Assembly (NCBI RefSeq): GCF_019443965.1
Contig: NZ_CP040814.1
Location: 806,001-870,000, forward strand
DNA length: 64,000 nt
Direction: 5' to 3'
DNA from: Salinibacterium sp. M195
GTDB taxonomy: Bacteria; Actinomycetota; Actinomycetes; Actinomycetales; Microbacteriaceae
Shown here: in pieces, positions 16,878-25,174 of the stretch
How positions within the stretch are numbered: the first letter of the stretch is position 1
Layout of the letters: each line of letters begins with the position of its first letter
The notes under the pieces: model-generated
Databases searched by the model: none
What the model was told of the DNA's origin: nothing
What the model saw: the letters and a program-made list of their open reading frames with translations, nothing else
Translations under genes and position numbers: made by a program

Positions 16878-17630
16878 CTATTTCACTCCAACGCGGATGA
16901 CCGGAAGCGGCAATTGTGACGCCACGATGGGGTCGAGAAGATCATCGGTGATGCCCGCAGTGAAGCGTTCGAAATCAAACACTTTGAACAGTGCTTCCCG
17001 GTGGAATTTGGAACTATCAGCGACAAAAAACGCTTGACTCGCGATCGAGAGCATCGTGCGTTTTACTTCCATCTCGTAACTGCTGATGTTGAAGATCCCG
17101 CTCTCATTGACGGTGTCAGCCCCGAATATAGCGACATCGACCCGTAGCTGTTCGATCTGCTCAACTGAGGTTGGACCCCACATCGTATAGACCCCTGGGA
17201 GCAACTCGCCCCCGATGAATACGAGATTGATTCCGCGCTTATTGGCGACCTCGAGCCCGATTCTCAAGTCATTGGTGACGACAGTCAGGCGAGTGTTGCT
17301 GAGATGTTTGGCTACTTCAAGAGTTGTGGTGCCGCTGTCGAGCATGATCACTTGCCCGTCCAGCACGCGGTCGGCCATCGCTCTCCCTATCGCCTCTTTC
17401 TCCGCGTGATGGAGTGACTGTTTGAGGTGTGACGGTGTCTCCGTCTGCTGAACGGGGCGCACGCCGCCGTGTGATCGCTGCACGAGATCTAAATCTTCGA
17501 GGCGGTCGAGATGGCGACGGATCGTCGACGGGTCAACTCCGAGCTGGGCGGCGAGAGCGGCGACAGATTGGAATCCAGTGGTTTGGATGATGTCAAGAAT
17601 GACAGCTTGGCGGGACACGAATAACAGCAT
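16878..17630 (-). CDS. DeoR/GlpR-family transcriptional repressor
   Basis: The N-terminal winged helix (VAALAAQLGVDPSTIRRHLDRLE) is followed by the DeoR C-terminal sensor domain, with LDSGTTTLEVAKHL (the phosphate-binding D-x-G-T-T loop) and VTNDLRIGLEVA. DeoR sensors of this type usually bind a phosphorylated sugar intermediate. The gene is divergent from the ABC transporter operon at 17814, and two inverted repeats occupy the space between, one only five bases from its own ATG, so it likely represses both itself and the locus. Start at ATG 17630; an alternative GTG is at 17618. Confidence 0.9.
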   Translation of the reverse strand: MLLFVSRQAVILDIIQTTGFQSVAALAAQLGVDPSTIRRHLDRLEDLDLVQRSHGGVRPVQQTETPSHLKQSLHHAEKEAIGRAMADRVLDGQVIMLDSGTTTLEVAKHLSNTRLTVVTNDLRIGLEVANKRGINLVFIGGELLPGVYTMWGPTSVEQIEQLRVDVAIFGADTVNESGIFNISSYEMEVKRTMLSIASQAFFVADSSKFHREALFKVFDFERFTAGITDDLLDPIVASQLPLPVIRVGVK

Positions 17631-17635
17631 AGCAG

Positions 17636-17703
17636 TGCACGTTTTCGTGCAAAACGAGCATCTCTCCGCTCGAATGGGCGATTATTCGTGCAAAAGTTGC
17701 ACG
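17636..17703. promoter_or_regulatory. Two inverted-repeat operators between the DeoR gene and the ABC operon
   Basis: TGCACG-TTTT-CGTGCA spans 17636-17651 and CGTGCAA-AAG-TTGCACG spans 17687-17703, centres about 51 bases apart (near five helical turns), which would suit looping. Both contain TGCA half-sites; the second has the core TGCAA-N3-TTGCA that reappears at 28607. Likely targets of the adjacent DeoR protein. Confidence 0.7.
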
Positions 17704-17710
17704 TAATTGC

Positions 17711-17739
17711 TTGACCTGCACTTTATTTCAGGCATAAAG
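17711..17739 (+). promoter_or_regulatory. Likely promoter of the ABC/kinase operon
   Basis: TTGACC at 17711-17716 is followed after 16 bases by CATAAA at 17733-17738 (or ATAAAG after 17). It lies just downstream of the second operator and 75 bases before the binding-protein ATG, which has AAAGGAG at about 17801 as ribosome site. Confidence 0.5.
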
Positions 17740-17813
17740 TGATCAACCTCAGCAATTGACGCCGCGCAACGCACAGTGGTTATCTGCTCGGCACCGACAC
17801 AAAGGAGTGACGC

Positions 17814-18851
17814 ATGAAGCACAAGAGAATTCTCCGCTACGCAGCAGTAGGGGCCACCATCGCCCTGCTCGCTGGCTGCTCGTCAATCGGTGGAGGCGAC
17901 GGAAACGCCGACAACGCGGGCGATCTCGCACCCGAAGACATGACAATGGTCACCGTCGTCAAGCTCACCGGTATCGGCTGGTTTGACCGGATGGAAGAAG
18001 GCGTCAACGCGTTCGCGGCCGAAACTGGCATCGATGCACGCCAAGAGGGCGGAGACGACGCTAGCCCCGAAAAGCAGGTAGCGATTCTTCAAAACCTCAT
18101 CGCGCAGTCACCAACCGCGATCACCGTTGTGCCTAACTCTGCCGAAGCACTGGAAAGTGTTCTCGCCGACGCTCGCGCCGCGGGAATCATCGTCGTCTCG
18201 CACGAGGCCGCTGGTATCGAGAACGTCGATGCCGACATCGAAGCATTCGACAACACCTGGTACGGCGAACAGATTCTGATCAACCTCGCCGAATGTATGG
18301 GTGATGAGGGCGAGTACGTGAGCTTCGTTGGTGGTCTCACGGCTAATACCCACATGACTTGGGTTGAAGGAGCACTCGCCGAGCAGGAAGCTAACTACCC
18401 GAATCTCACTCGCGTAGAAACCCCCATCGAGAGCAAGGAAGACGAAACCGTCGCTTACGAGCGTGCGAAAGAAGTCATCGCCAAGCACCCGAACATCAAG
18501 GGCTTCCAAGGTTCAGCAGGAACCGATGTTGCCGGAATCGCGCGTGCAGTACAGGAAGCAGGTCTTCAGGACCAGATCTGCGTAATGGGCACGAGCATCC
18601 CCTCGGTAGCAAGCAAGTACCTCGATGATGGTGCAATCGACAAGATCTTCTTCTGGGACCCGGCGCTCGCTGGCGAAGCTCAGCTCAAGATCGCTCAGCT
18701 ATTCGCCCAGGGCGATGCCGTTGAAGAGGGAACTGACCTCGGAATCGAAGGTTACGAGTCGCTCAAGAAGCTTGACGGTTTCGACAACGTGTTTGTAGGC
18801 GAGGCAGCTGTCATCGTCGACAAGGACAACGTCGACGAGTACAACTTCTAG
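17814..18851 (+). CDS. LsrB/RhaS-like sugar-binding lipoprotein
   Basis: The solute-binding part of the ABC importer. Residues 1-22 are a lipoprotein signal ending in LLAGC, so Cys22 is lipidated and the protein sits outside on the membrane. The fold is the type I sugar-binding family: VVKLTGIGWFDRMEEGV resembles the LsrB start, and the C-terminal DKDNVDEYNF matches the LsrB end. At positions that contact autoinducer-2 in LsrB, as I recall them, the second-lobe Asp is replaced (QGSAGTDVAG), so the ligand is probably a different small sugar or polyol. It is first in the operon; a nine-pair hairpin follows the gene. Confidence 0.85.
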   Translation: MKHKRILRYAAVGATIALLAGCSSIGGGDGNADNAGDLAPEDMTMVTVVKLTGIGWFDRMEEGVNAFAAETGIDARQEGGDDASPEKQVAILQNLIAQSPTAITVVPNSAEALESVLADARAAGIIVVSHEAAGIENVDADIEAFDNTWYGEQILINLAECMGDEGEYVSFVGGLTANTHMTWVEGALAEQEANYPNLTRVETPIESKEDETVAYERAKEVIAKHPNIKGFQGSAGTDVAGIARAVQEAGLQDQICVMGTSIPSVASKYLDDGAIDKIFFWDPALAGEAQLKIAQLFAQGDAVEEGTDLGIEGYESLKKLDGFDNVFVGEAAVIVDKDNVDEYNF

Positions 18852-18867
18852 CAGCACTCCGGATGAG

Positions 18868-18899
18868 CGGGGCTCGTGTCGTTTCCTGACCGAGCCCCG
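18868..18899 (+). terminator. Intercistronic hairpin after the binding-protein gene
   Basis: CGGGGCTCG (18868-18876) pairs with CGAGCCCCG (18891-18899) around a 14-base loop, followed by TCTTATCT. Such hairpins after a binding-protein gene can partly terminate or stabilise the upstream mRNA so that more binding protein than membrane subunits is made. Confidence 0.6.
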
Positions 18900-18951
18900 T
18901 CTTATCTGCTTCTCTGCACACCAGTTTTCGGCTTTCAGAAAAGACTCCACG

Positions 18952-20463
18952 ATGAACAAAGAAGTTCTCAGCACCACAGCCCCCGTGCTTGAGGTGCGAA
19001 ATATCGTCAAAACGTATGGCGGTGTCAAAGCGCTCGATGACGTTTCACTGTCACTCACCGCCGGCAATGTCCATTGTCTTGCCGGTGAGAACGGCTGCGG
19101 CAAATCCACGCTCATCAAGATCATCAGCGGTGTTGAACAACCCGACTCTGGTGAAGTATTTATCGACGGAGTTCGTCAGGGAAAGCTCTCGCCTTTCAGC
19201 GCGATCATCGCGGGAATCCAGGTGATCTATCAGGACTTTTCTCTGTTCCCCAACCTCACAGTTCTTGAGAACATCGTTCTTACTTCCCACGTCGCCAGAC
19301 GCGCAAAGCTTTACTCGACGCGCAAATCGCGGCCAGCCGCGCGTGCGATCGTCAAGGAACTAGGGCTGTCGCTCGATTTGGACGCCACAGTCGAAGATCT
19401 CTCGGTGGCAGATAAGCAGCTCACCGCAATCTGCCGAGCCCTCGTCAATGACGCCAGAGTCATCGTCATGGATGAGCCGACGACCGCCCTCACCCACACC
19501 GAGGTCAAGTACCTGTTCGAGATCGTCAATCGATTGCGGGCTCGCGGTGTCGCCCTCGTCTTTGTCAGTCACAAACTCGAAGAAGCTCTCGAGGTGTCGC
19601 AGGAAGTCACCATCCTCCGTTCTGGCCAGCATGTCGTCACGGGTGACGCGTCAGAATTCGACCGACTCTCAATCACCCGCTATATGACCGGGCGCGACCT
19701 CGACGAGTCCCGCGAGGTGACTACTCCAGACTGGGATGCTGAACCGCTGCTCTCCGTAGCGGGGCTTTCCACCCCCGGAGCGTTCCGCGATGTGACCTTC
19801 GATCTTCAACCGGGCGAGATTCTCGGGATCACCGGCCTCCTTGGCTCTGGCCGCACAGAAATCGCGGAGGCCCTATTCGGTGTGTTGCCCGCTGCCTCCG
19901 GAACTATCCACGTCAACGGGTCACCGGTCAAGATCCGATCAATCTCTGACGCCATTCGTGCGGGAATTGGTTACCTGCCCGAAGACCGGCTGACCCAGGG
20001 CCTGTTTCTCGACAAATCTGTCGCCGACAACCTCATCGCGGGATCGTTAGGTAGCTACCGCCGTGCCGGCATCTTTCTCGATTCGGCCAAAATTTCGACG
20101 ACGATCTCAACGATGTTCGAGCGGCTGAAGATCAAAGCACGCAGCGTCGCCGCCCCCGTTCGCAGTCTTTCTGGCGGTAACGCCCAGCGTGTGGTGCTGG
20201 GCAAGCTTCTCGCCAACCGTCCCCTAGTTCTGATTCTCAACGGACCAACCGTCGGTGTAGATGTCGGGTCGAAAGAGGAAATCCTCGCAATCCTCCGTGA
20301 TGAAGCATCCGGTGGCATGGGCATCATCGTTATTTCGGATGACGCCCCGGAGCTGGTTTCCGTCTGCAATCGCGTGCTCGTGGTGCGCCAGGGCGAGATC
20401 GCCGATGTGCTCGAAGGGTCAGATATTACGGCCGACAACATTCAGGAGAAGACGACCGCATGA
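18952..20463 (+). CDS. Sugar ABC importer ATPase, RbsA/LsrA type with two nucleotide domains
   Basis: A 503-residue double ATPase. Domain 1 has Walker A GENGCGKSTL (about residues 45-54), VIYQDFSLFPNL, a divergent signature LSVADKQLTAICRAL and Walker B VIVMDEPTTAL. Domain 2 has the degenerate P-loop TGLLGSGRTEI, signature LSGGNAQRVVLGK and a Walker B read as LILNGPTVGVDVG, where the usual Asp-Glu is Asn-Gly, so hydrolysis there is probably lost. This asymmetry is common in RbsA-like proteins. It pairs with the two permeases downstream; its TGA overlaps the first permease ATG. Confidence 0.9.
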   Translation: MNKEVLSTTAPVLEVRNIVKTYGGVKALDDVSLSLTAGNVHCLAGENGCGKSTLIKIISGVEQPDSGEVFIDGVRQGKLSPFSAIIAGIQVIYQDFSLFPNLTVLENIVLTSHVARRAKLYSTRKSRPAARAIVKELGLSLDLDATVEDLSVADKQLTAICRALVNDARVIVMDEPTTALTHTEVKYLFEIVNRLRARGVALVFVSHKLEEALEVSQEVTILRSGQHVVTGDASEFDRLSITRYMTGRDLDESREVTTPDWDAEPLLSVAGLSTPGAFRDVTFDLQPGEILGITGLLGSGRTEIAEALFGVLPAASGTIHVNGSPVKIRSISDAIRAGIGYLPEDRLTQGLFLDKSVADNLIAGSLGSYRRAGIFLDSAKISTTISTMFERLKIKARSVAAPVRSLSGGNAQRVVLGKLLANRPLVLILNGPTVGVDVGSKEEILAILRDEASGGMGIIVISDDAPELVSVCNRVLVVRQGEIADVLEGSDITADNIQEKTTA

Positions 20464-21503
20464 ATTTGTCCACTCTCACGAACAGGGATTCCTTGTTCCG
20501 CACGCTTCGCGGCCCGAACAACGAAGGCATACTCGCTGTCGTCCTGATCGTGCTCGTCATCGGCATGAGCATAGTAAACCCGGCATTCTTTAGCGTCGGA
20601 ACGCTCTTCTCAATTCTTCGTGGCTCAATCGTTCCCCTCGTATTCGCGCTTGGTGTGCTCATCGTCATCATCTCGGGAGGCATCGACGTTTCCTTTGCCG
20701 CAATCGCGATCTTCGCTAGCTACACCACCGTCGCTTTAGCGAACAACGGCGGATTTGATCCGGGACTCGTCGGAGTTGTGCTCATCGCCTGCTTCTTCGG
20801 TGCGGTGCTCGGCAGCGTTAATGGTGTCGTCATAGCGTTCTTCCGACTACCCACCCTGATCGTCACGCTGGGTACGCAGAGCATTTTCCGCGGAATTCTG
20901 CTGGCCTATGTTGGTTCGCGGTATATCGCCAACCCGCCCGCGAGCATCGATCAGCTCGCAACGACAAACGTTATTTCGATTGTGAACGAGAACGAGCGGG
21001 CATACCTGCACATCCTCGTCATTCCCGTTATTGTGCTCGCTCTGCTGGTGGCGTGGATGCTCAAGAACACCATGTTCGGGCGCGGGATCTACGCCATTGG
21101 AAGTGACTCTGAGGCAGCACGACGCGCAGGTTTCCCCGTCGTTCGCATCCAGATGCTGCTCTACACGCTCGTTGGCGTTATGGCGGCGTTCGCTGGAGTG
21201 CTCCATGTGACCCTCGGCCGCAATGCCAACCCGCAATCTTTAGTGGGAAACGAGCTCGATGTCATCGCTGCGGTAGTGCTTGGCGGAGCGTCAGTCTTCG
21301 GTGGGCGAGGTTCAGTCTTCGGAACCGTGCTCGGAGTGTTGCTCATTCAAATCATCAACAACAGCCTCATCCTCGTCGGTGTTCCGACCGCCTGGCAGCG
21401 AACCGCGGTCGGAATACTCCTGATCGTCGGTGTCGGAATTCAGGCGTTGTCGGCAAAACGTAATGCGAAAAAGGTCTTCGTGACCGCGCCACTGGAGGGC
21501 TGA
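20460..21503 (+). CDS. Sugar ABC importer permease, RbsC/LsrC family (first)
   Basis: A 347-residue membrane protein with about eight to ten helices of the BPD_transp_2 family. Typical blocks are ALGVLIVIISGGIDVSFAAIA and GTQSIFRGILL, and ARRAGFPVVRIQML contains the EAA-like coupling loop for the ATPase. ATGA overlaps the ATPase gene. With the next gene it would form the heterodimeric channel, as LsrC and LsrD do. Confidence 0.9.
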   Translation: MNLSTLTNRDSLFRTLRGPNNEGILAVVLIVLVIGMSIVNPAFFSVGTLFSILRGSIVPLVFALGVLIVIISGGIDVSFAAIAIFASYTTVALANNGGFDPGLVGVVLIACFFGAVLGSVNGVVIAFFRLPTLIVTLGTQSIFRGILLAYVGSRYIANPPASIDQLATTNVISIVNENERAYLHILVIPVIVLALLVAWMLKNTMFGRGIYAIGSDSEAARRAGFPVVRIQMLLYTLVGVMAAFAGVLHVTLGRNANPQSLVGNELDVIAAVVLGGASVFGGRGSVFGTVLGVLLIQIINNSLILVGVPTAWQRTAVGILLIVGVGIQALSAKRNAKKVFVTAPLEG

Positions 21504-21507
21504 GACC

Positions 21508-22578
21508 ATGACGATTAAGAATGCGAACGACACGCTCAACACGCGCATGTCTGGCATCATTTCACGCGTACAAAATGAGCACGGAATGGTGCGGATGATT
21601 GTCATCCTCGTTGGCGCTTTTGCATTTTTCACCGTGCTGAAGCCCGGGATCTTTCTCAATCCGCTCAACCTGCAGAACATCGCTATCGCGTCGCCGGAGA
21701 TCGGCATTATTGCGATCGCCATGATGATCGCAATGCTCACAGGTGGCATCGATCTCTCAATCGTGGCCATCGCCAACATGTCGGCCATCACGATCACCAC
21801 GCTGTACTCGGGAATAGTAGCCACAAATCCGGAATCGGCGGCGGCGGCGATGCCATTCATCGTTCTGCTGGGTCTCGTAGTCGGGCTCGTCGGAGGACTG
21901 TTCAACGGATTCCTCATTAGCTACCTAGGAATCACTCCGATCCTTGCGACGCTCGGCTCGATGCAGATTTTCAATGGTCTCGCAATCGTGTGGACCGGCG
22001 GTGCGACGCTGTATGGAGCGCCTGAGGCGCTTGCCGTCCTCGGAAAATCCGCTGTCGCCGGCATCCCGGTGCTCTTCGTGTTGTTCATTGTTGCGGCGGC
22101 GCTTGTCGCGGTGATCATCAACAAGACGCCCCTCGGGCTCAAAGTGCAGCTGCAAGGCACCAACCCGATTGCGGCGCTCTACTCCGGTATAAGCCCGAAA
22201 ACGGTGTTGATGGGCACCTACGCCATCATCGGGCTGCTCGCGGGCTTCGCCGGAATTCTCTTCCTGACGCGAAACCCCACGGCGAGTGCCGACTATGGCA
22301 GCTCCTACATCCTGCTCGCGATCGTGATCGCCGTGCTCGGGGGAACTAACCCTGCCGGTGGGTTCGCGACCGTCACGGGCGTTGTGCTGGCCACGCTCAC
22401 GCTTCAGACCGTGTCGAGCGGGTTCAACGCGATCCGCCTTTCCGCGTATGAATACTCCCTCGCCCAGGGAACGATCCTGATCGCGGTGATGATTATCGAC
22501 CAGATCACGCTCAAGCGACGACTACGAGCGCCGCTTATCAAACAGACCCACACCGCCCCGCAACTGGTAGGAAAATAA
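21508..22578 (+). CDS. Sugar ABC importer permease, RbsC/LsrD family (second)
   Basis: The 356-residue partner permease: IIAIAMMIAMLTGGIDLSIVAIANMSA matches the family core, and IAALYSGISPKTVLMGTY is the coupling region. Four bases separate it from the first permease and its TAA shares a base with the DhaK start (TAATG), so transport and phosphorylation genes are translationally linked. About ten hydrophobic segments are visible. Confidence 0.9.
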   Translation: MTIKNANDTLNTRMSGIISRVQNEHGMVRMIVILVGAFAFFTVLKPGIFLNPLNLQNIAIASPEIGIIAIAMMIAMLTGGIDLSIVAIANMSAITITTLYSGIVATNPESAAAAMPFIVLLGLVVGLVGGLFNGFLISYLGITPILATLGSMQIFNGLAIVWTGGATLYGAPEALAVLGKSAVAGIPVLFVLFIVAAALVAVIINKTPLGLKVQLQGTNPIAALYSGISPKTVLMGTYAIIGLLAGFAGILFLTRNPTASADYGSSYILLAIVIAVLGGTNPAGGFATVTGVVLATLTLQTVSSGFNAIRLSAYEYSLAQGTILIAVMIIDQITLKRRLRAPLIKQTHTAPQLVGK

Positions 22579-23579
22579 TGAGAAAGATAATCAACGACCC
22601 CGACCGTTTCGTCGACGAGATGATTGAGGGGATCGTGCTGGCCCACCCCGAGAAGGTGCGTCTCGCCTCAACGGATCCGCGCGTGCTCGTGCGCACGGAT
22701 GCCCCGGTGAAGGGCAAAGTGGGAATCGTTACCGGCGGTGGATCCGGCCACCTTCCACTGTTCAAGGGGTATGTCGGCGCCGGACTCTGCTCAGGTGTCG
22801 CCATCGGGAACGTCTTCTCATCCCCGTCGTCTCGCCAGTGCTTCGAAGCAACGAAAGCGGTCGACGGCGGTGCCGGAGTGCTCTACCTCTTTGGCAACTA
22901 CGGAGGCGACGTGCTGAATTTCGGCCTCGCTGCCGATCTGGCCGAATTCGACGATATCGAGACGCGTACTGTTCTCGGCCGTGACGATGTCGCGAGCCAA
23001 CCCAAGGAACGCTCCGCCGACCGCCGCGGTGTCGCCGGAATCTTCTTTGCCTTCAAGGGCGCGGGAGCCGCCGCCGAACGCGGAGACTCCCTCGAAGAGG
23101 TTGCGACCGTTGCCGAAGACATCATCGAGAACACGGCGACCATGGGGATCGGGCTCTCTCCCACCATCCTTCCCACTACCGCTAAACCGAGCTTCGAACT
23201 TCCCGACGGCGAAATGGAGATCGGCATCGGTATCCACGGTGAGCCCGGTATTCACCGCGGCCCACTCGAGACGGCTGACCAAATTGTCGACCGTCTCCTA
23301 CCGCCACTGATCGCTGACTTGTCGCTTTCGTCAGGTGACAGCGTCGCAGTTCTCGTGAATGGTCTGGGCGCGACGCCTCTCGAAGAGCTCTACCTGCTCT
23401 ATCGACGCGTGCACCAATTGCTCAGCGAGCAGAACATCAGCATCGAAAAACGCTACATCGGGGAATACGCAACAAGCCTTGAAATGGCTGGTGCCTCGCT
23501 CTCCTTGCTCAAACTTAACGATGCCCGAAAGGCGCTGCTTGACGCACCCGCCGACTCACCATTCTTCAAGGAGGCCTGA
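22578..23579 (+). CDS. dhaK: Dihydroxyacetone kinase subunit DhaK-like
   Basis: The substrate-binding subunit of a dihydroxyacetone-type kinase, 333 residues. VTGGGSGHLPLFKGYVG is the substrate loop, and GIHGEPGIHRG contains His220, matching the histidine that covalently binds dihydroxyacetone as a hemiaminal. LFGNYGGDVLNF and VNGLGATPLEELY are further family blocks. Substrate could be dihydroxyacetone or a close four-carbon ketose such as erythrulose; sequence alone does not decide. It is followed five bases later by the DhaL subunit. No DhaM gene is seen in the window. Confidence 0.88.
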   Translation: MRKIINDPDRFVDEMIEGIVLAHPEKVRLASTDPRVLVRTDAPVKGKVGIVTGGGSGHLPLFKGYVGAGLCSGVAIGNVFSSPSSRQCFEATKAVDGGAGVLYLFGNYGGDVLNFGLAADLAEFDDIETRTVLGRDDVASQPKERSADRRGVAGIFFAFKGAGAAAERGDSLEEVATVAEDIIENTATMGIGLSPTILPTTAKPSFELPDGEMEIGIGIHGEPGIHRGPLETADQIVDRLLPPLIADLSLSSGDSVAVLVNGLGATPLEELYLLYRRVHQLLSEQNISIEKRYIGEYATSLEMAGASLSLLKLNDARKALLDAPADSPFFKEA

Positions 23580-23584
23580 GCTCA

Positions 23585-24196
23585 ATGAACGGACAGGAAC
23601 TTAGCGCAAGCATCACTAACGCCCTCGCTGACGTTGTGAAGCATGCTGATGAACTCCGCGACCTTGATGCTGCACTCGGCGATGGCGATCTCGGAATCAC
23701 CGTATCGCTCGGAGCGAAAGCGGTAATCGAGGCACTCGCTGAGCTGCCAGATACGGCGAATCCGGTTGAGATTGCTCGCACCTGCGCTGCGGCCTTTGCC
23801 GACGCCAACCCGTCAACAATGGCAGCTCTTGTTGCTGGCGGTTTGCTTGCCGGGTCCCGACTCTGGGCAGACAAGACCGACGTGACAGTGGCGGATGCCG
23901 CAGCTTTCGTGACGAGCGCTGCAGAGAACATTGGCAAGCGCGGGCGTTCGCAGGTGGGCGACAAGACAATTCTCGATTCCCTGATGCCGGCAGCCCAAGC
24001 GTTGGGCGAGTCTCCGGACTCCGGAGTTGCGCTCGACGCGGCAATCGCGGCAGCCGAAAAGGGAGTGCAGGACACCGTGAGCATGCAGTCGCGCCGCGGC
24101 CGCGCATCCTGGTTGCAAGAGCGCAGCATCGGCTTGCAAGATCCCGGCGCGACTTTGCTCTGGTATTTCCTGCGGTCGTGGAAGACCAGTAACTGA
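23585..24196 (+). CDS. dhaL: Dihydroxyacetone kinase subunit DhaL-like
   Basis: The nucleotide-binding subunit, 203 residues, all-helical barrel. LDAALGDGDLGITV holds the metal-binding aspartates (28, 33, 35), and GDKTILDSLMPA and MQSRRGRASWLQERSIGLQDPGA match the lid and tail regions. In PTS-type kinases DhaL keeps ADP and is rephosphorylated by DhaM; in ATP-type kinases it exchanges ATP. Without a DhaM nearby, the ATP route is more likely, but DhaM may be encoded elsewhere. Confidence 0.87.
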   Translation: MNGQELSASITNALADVVKHADELRDLDAALGDGDLGITVSLGAKAVIEALAELPDTANPVEIARTCAAAFADANPSTMAALVAGGLLAGSRLWADKTDVTVADAAAFVTSAAENIGKRGRSQVGDKTILDSLMPAAQALGESPDSGVALDAAIAAAEKGVQDTVSMQSRRGRASWLQERSIGLQDPGATLLWYFLRSWKTSN

Positions 24197-24233
24197 ATTT
24201 GTCAACGGCACGCACTAAAGAAATGAGCTCCAC

Positions 24234-25124
24234 ATGGCACGTATTGGATTTTTAGGTTTAGGCACGATGGGCCAAGGCATGGTGAAGAACCTTGTCGCGG
24301 CAGGGCACGATGTAACAGCATGGAACCGCGGCGACCGTGACGACGCCGTGTTCGAGACGATCGGTGCCTCGCGAGCTAATTCGATCGCCGACGCGGTTAC
24401 AGGATTCGACTTCGTGCTCTACTGCCTCTCAGATGACGCGGCTGTGCGCGATGTGGTGCTTTCGGAGTCGGGAGTCGTCGCCTCGGTGGACGCCTCATCG
24501 ATCGTTATCGACCTGTCAACCATTGATCCGAACACCAGTGCGGAAGAGTCGGCAGCATATGCCGCAAAGGGGATTCGTTTTCTTGATGCTCCCGTCTTCG
24601 GCTCGAAGGGCGAAGCGGCGAACGGCGGACTGTGGATCGTCGTTGGCGGCGACCGCGAGGTTTTCGATGCCGCAGAATCGGTTCTCAGCCCGATCAGCGA
24701 AACGGTGCATTACCTGGGGGTCTCGGGCAACGGCTCGAAGATGAAGCTCGTCGGCAACCTCATTGTTGCGGCTCAGCTCGAAGCCCTCGGCGAAGCGCTC
24801 ACGCTCGCCAAGAAGGCTGGTCTCGACCTCCGTGATGTCTTGGGAGTGTTCGCGGTTACCGACTTCAAGTCGCCGATTTTTGACGGGGTTGGCGCTGCGG
24901 TAATCGCCGGCGATTATTCACCAAGTTTCGCGCTCAAACTCATGCTGAAGGATGCGCGTCTAGTCTCAGCGTTTGCGGAGCGCCTTGGTGCTCCCATTCC
25001 CGCAACCAGTGCAACCCTCGGCACGATCGAGAAGGCTGTCGATGCTGGCTGGGGCGAGGAGAACGCCTCAGCTCTTATTAAGGTGCTCGCGCATGAGGCT
25101 GACGCCGATCTGCGCGTCGCCTAA
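24234..25124 (+). CDS. Beta-hydroxyacid dehydrogenase (HIBADH/tartronate semialdehyde reductase family)
   Basis: An NAD(P)-dependent oxidoreductase of 296 residues. IGFLGLGTMGQGMVKNL is the dinucleotide fold at the very N-terminus, DAPVFGSKGEAANGGL is the substrate-binding motif, GNGSKMKLVGN contains the catalytic lysine (KxxxN), and FALKLMLKDARL is the C-terminal signature. Members act on 3-hydroxyisobutyrate, tartronate semialdehyde, threonate or erythronate; the exact acid here is unknown. Its place after dhaKL suggests a role on a C4 acid or semialdehyde side product. Confidence 0.85.
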   Translation: MARIGFLGLGTMGQGMVKNLVAAGHDVTAWNRGDRDDAVFETIGASRANSIADAVTGFDFVLYCLSDDAAVRDVVLSESGVVASVDASSIVIDLSTIDPNTSAEESAAYAAKGIRFLDAPVFGSKGEAANGGLWIVVGGDREVFDAAESVLSPISETVHYLGVSGNGSKMKLVGNLIVAAQLEALGEALTLAKKAGLDLRDVLGVFAVTDFKSPIFDGVGAAVIAGDYSPSFALKLMLKDARLVSAFAERLGAPIPATSATLGTIEKAVDAGWGEENASALIKVLAHEADADLRVA

Positions 25125-25174
25125 CTCTTTCTCATACATCTATTCATATTTTCGTTTCAAATAAAGGAGTACCC

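Noticed and set aside
17636..17703. Reading the inverted repeats as a CRISPR fragment or transposon end
   Set aside because: Only two short palindromes exist, of different spacing, with no direct repeats, target duplication or transposase.
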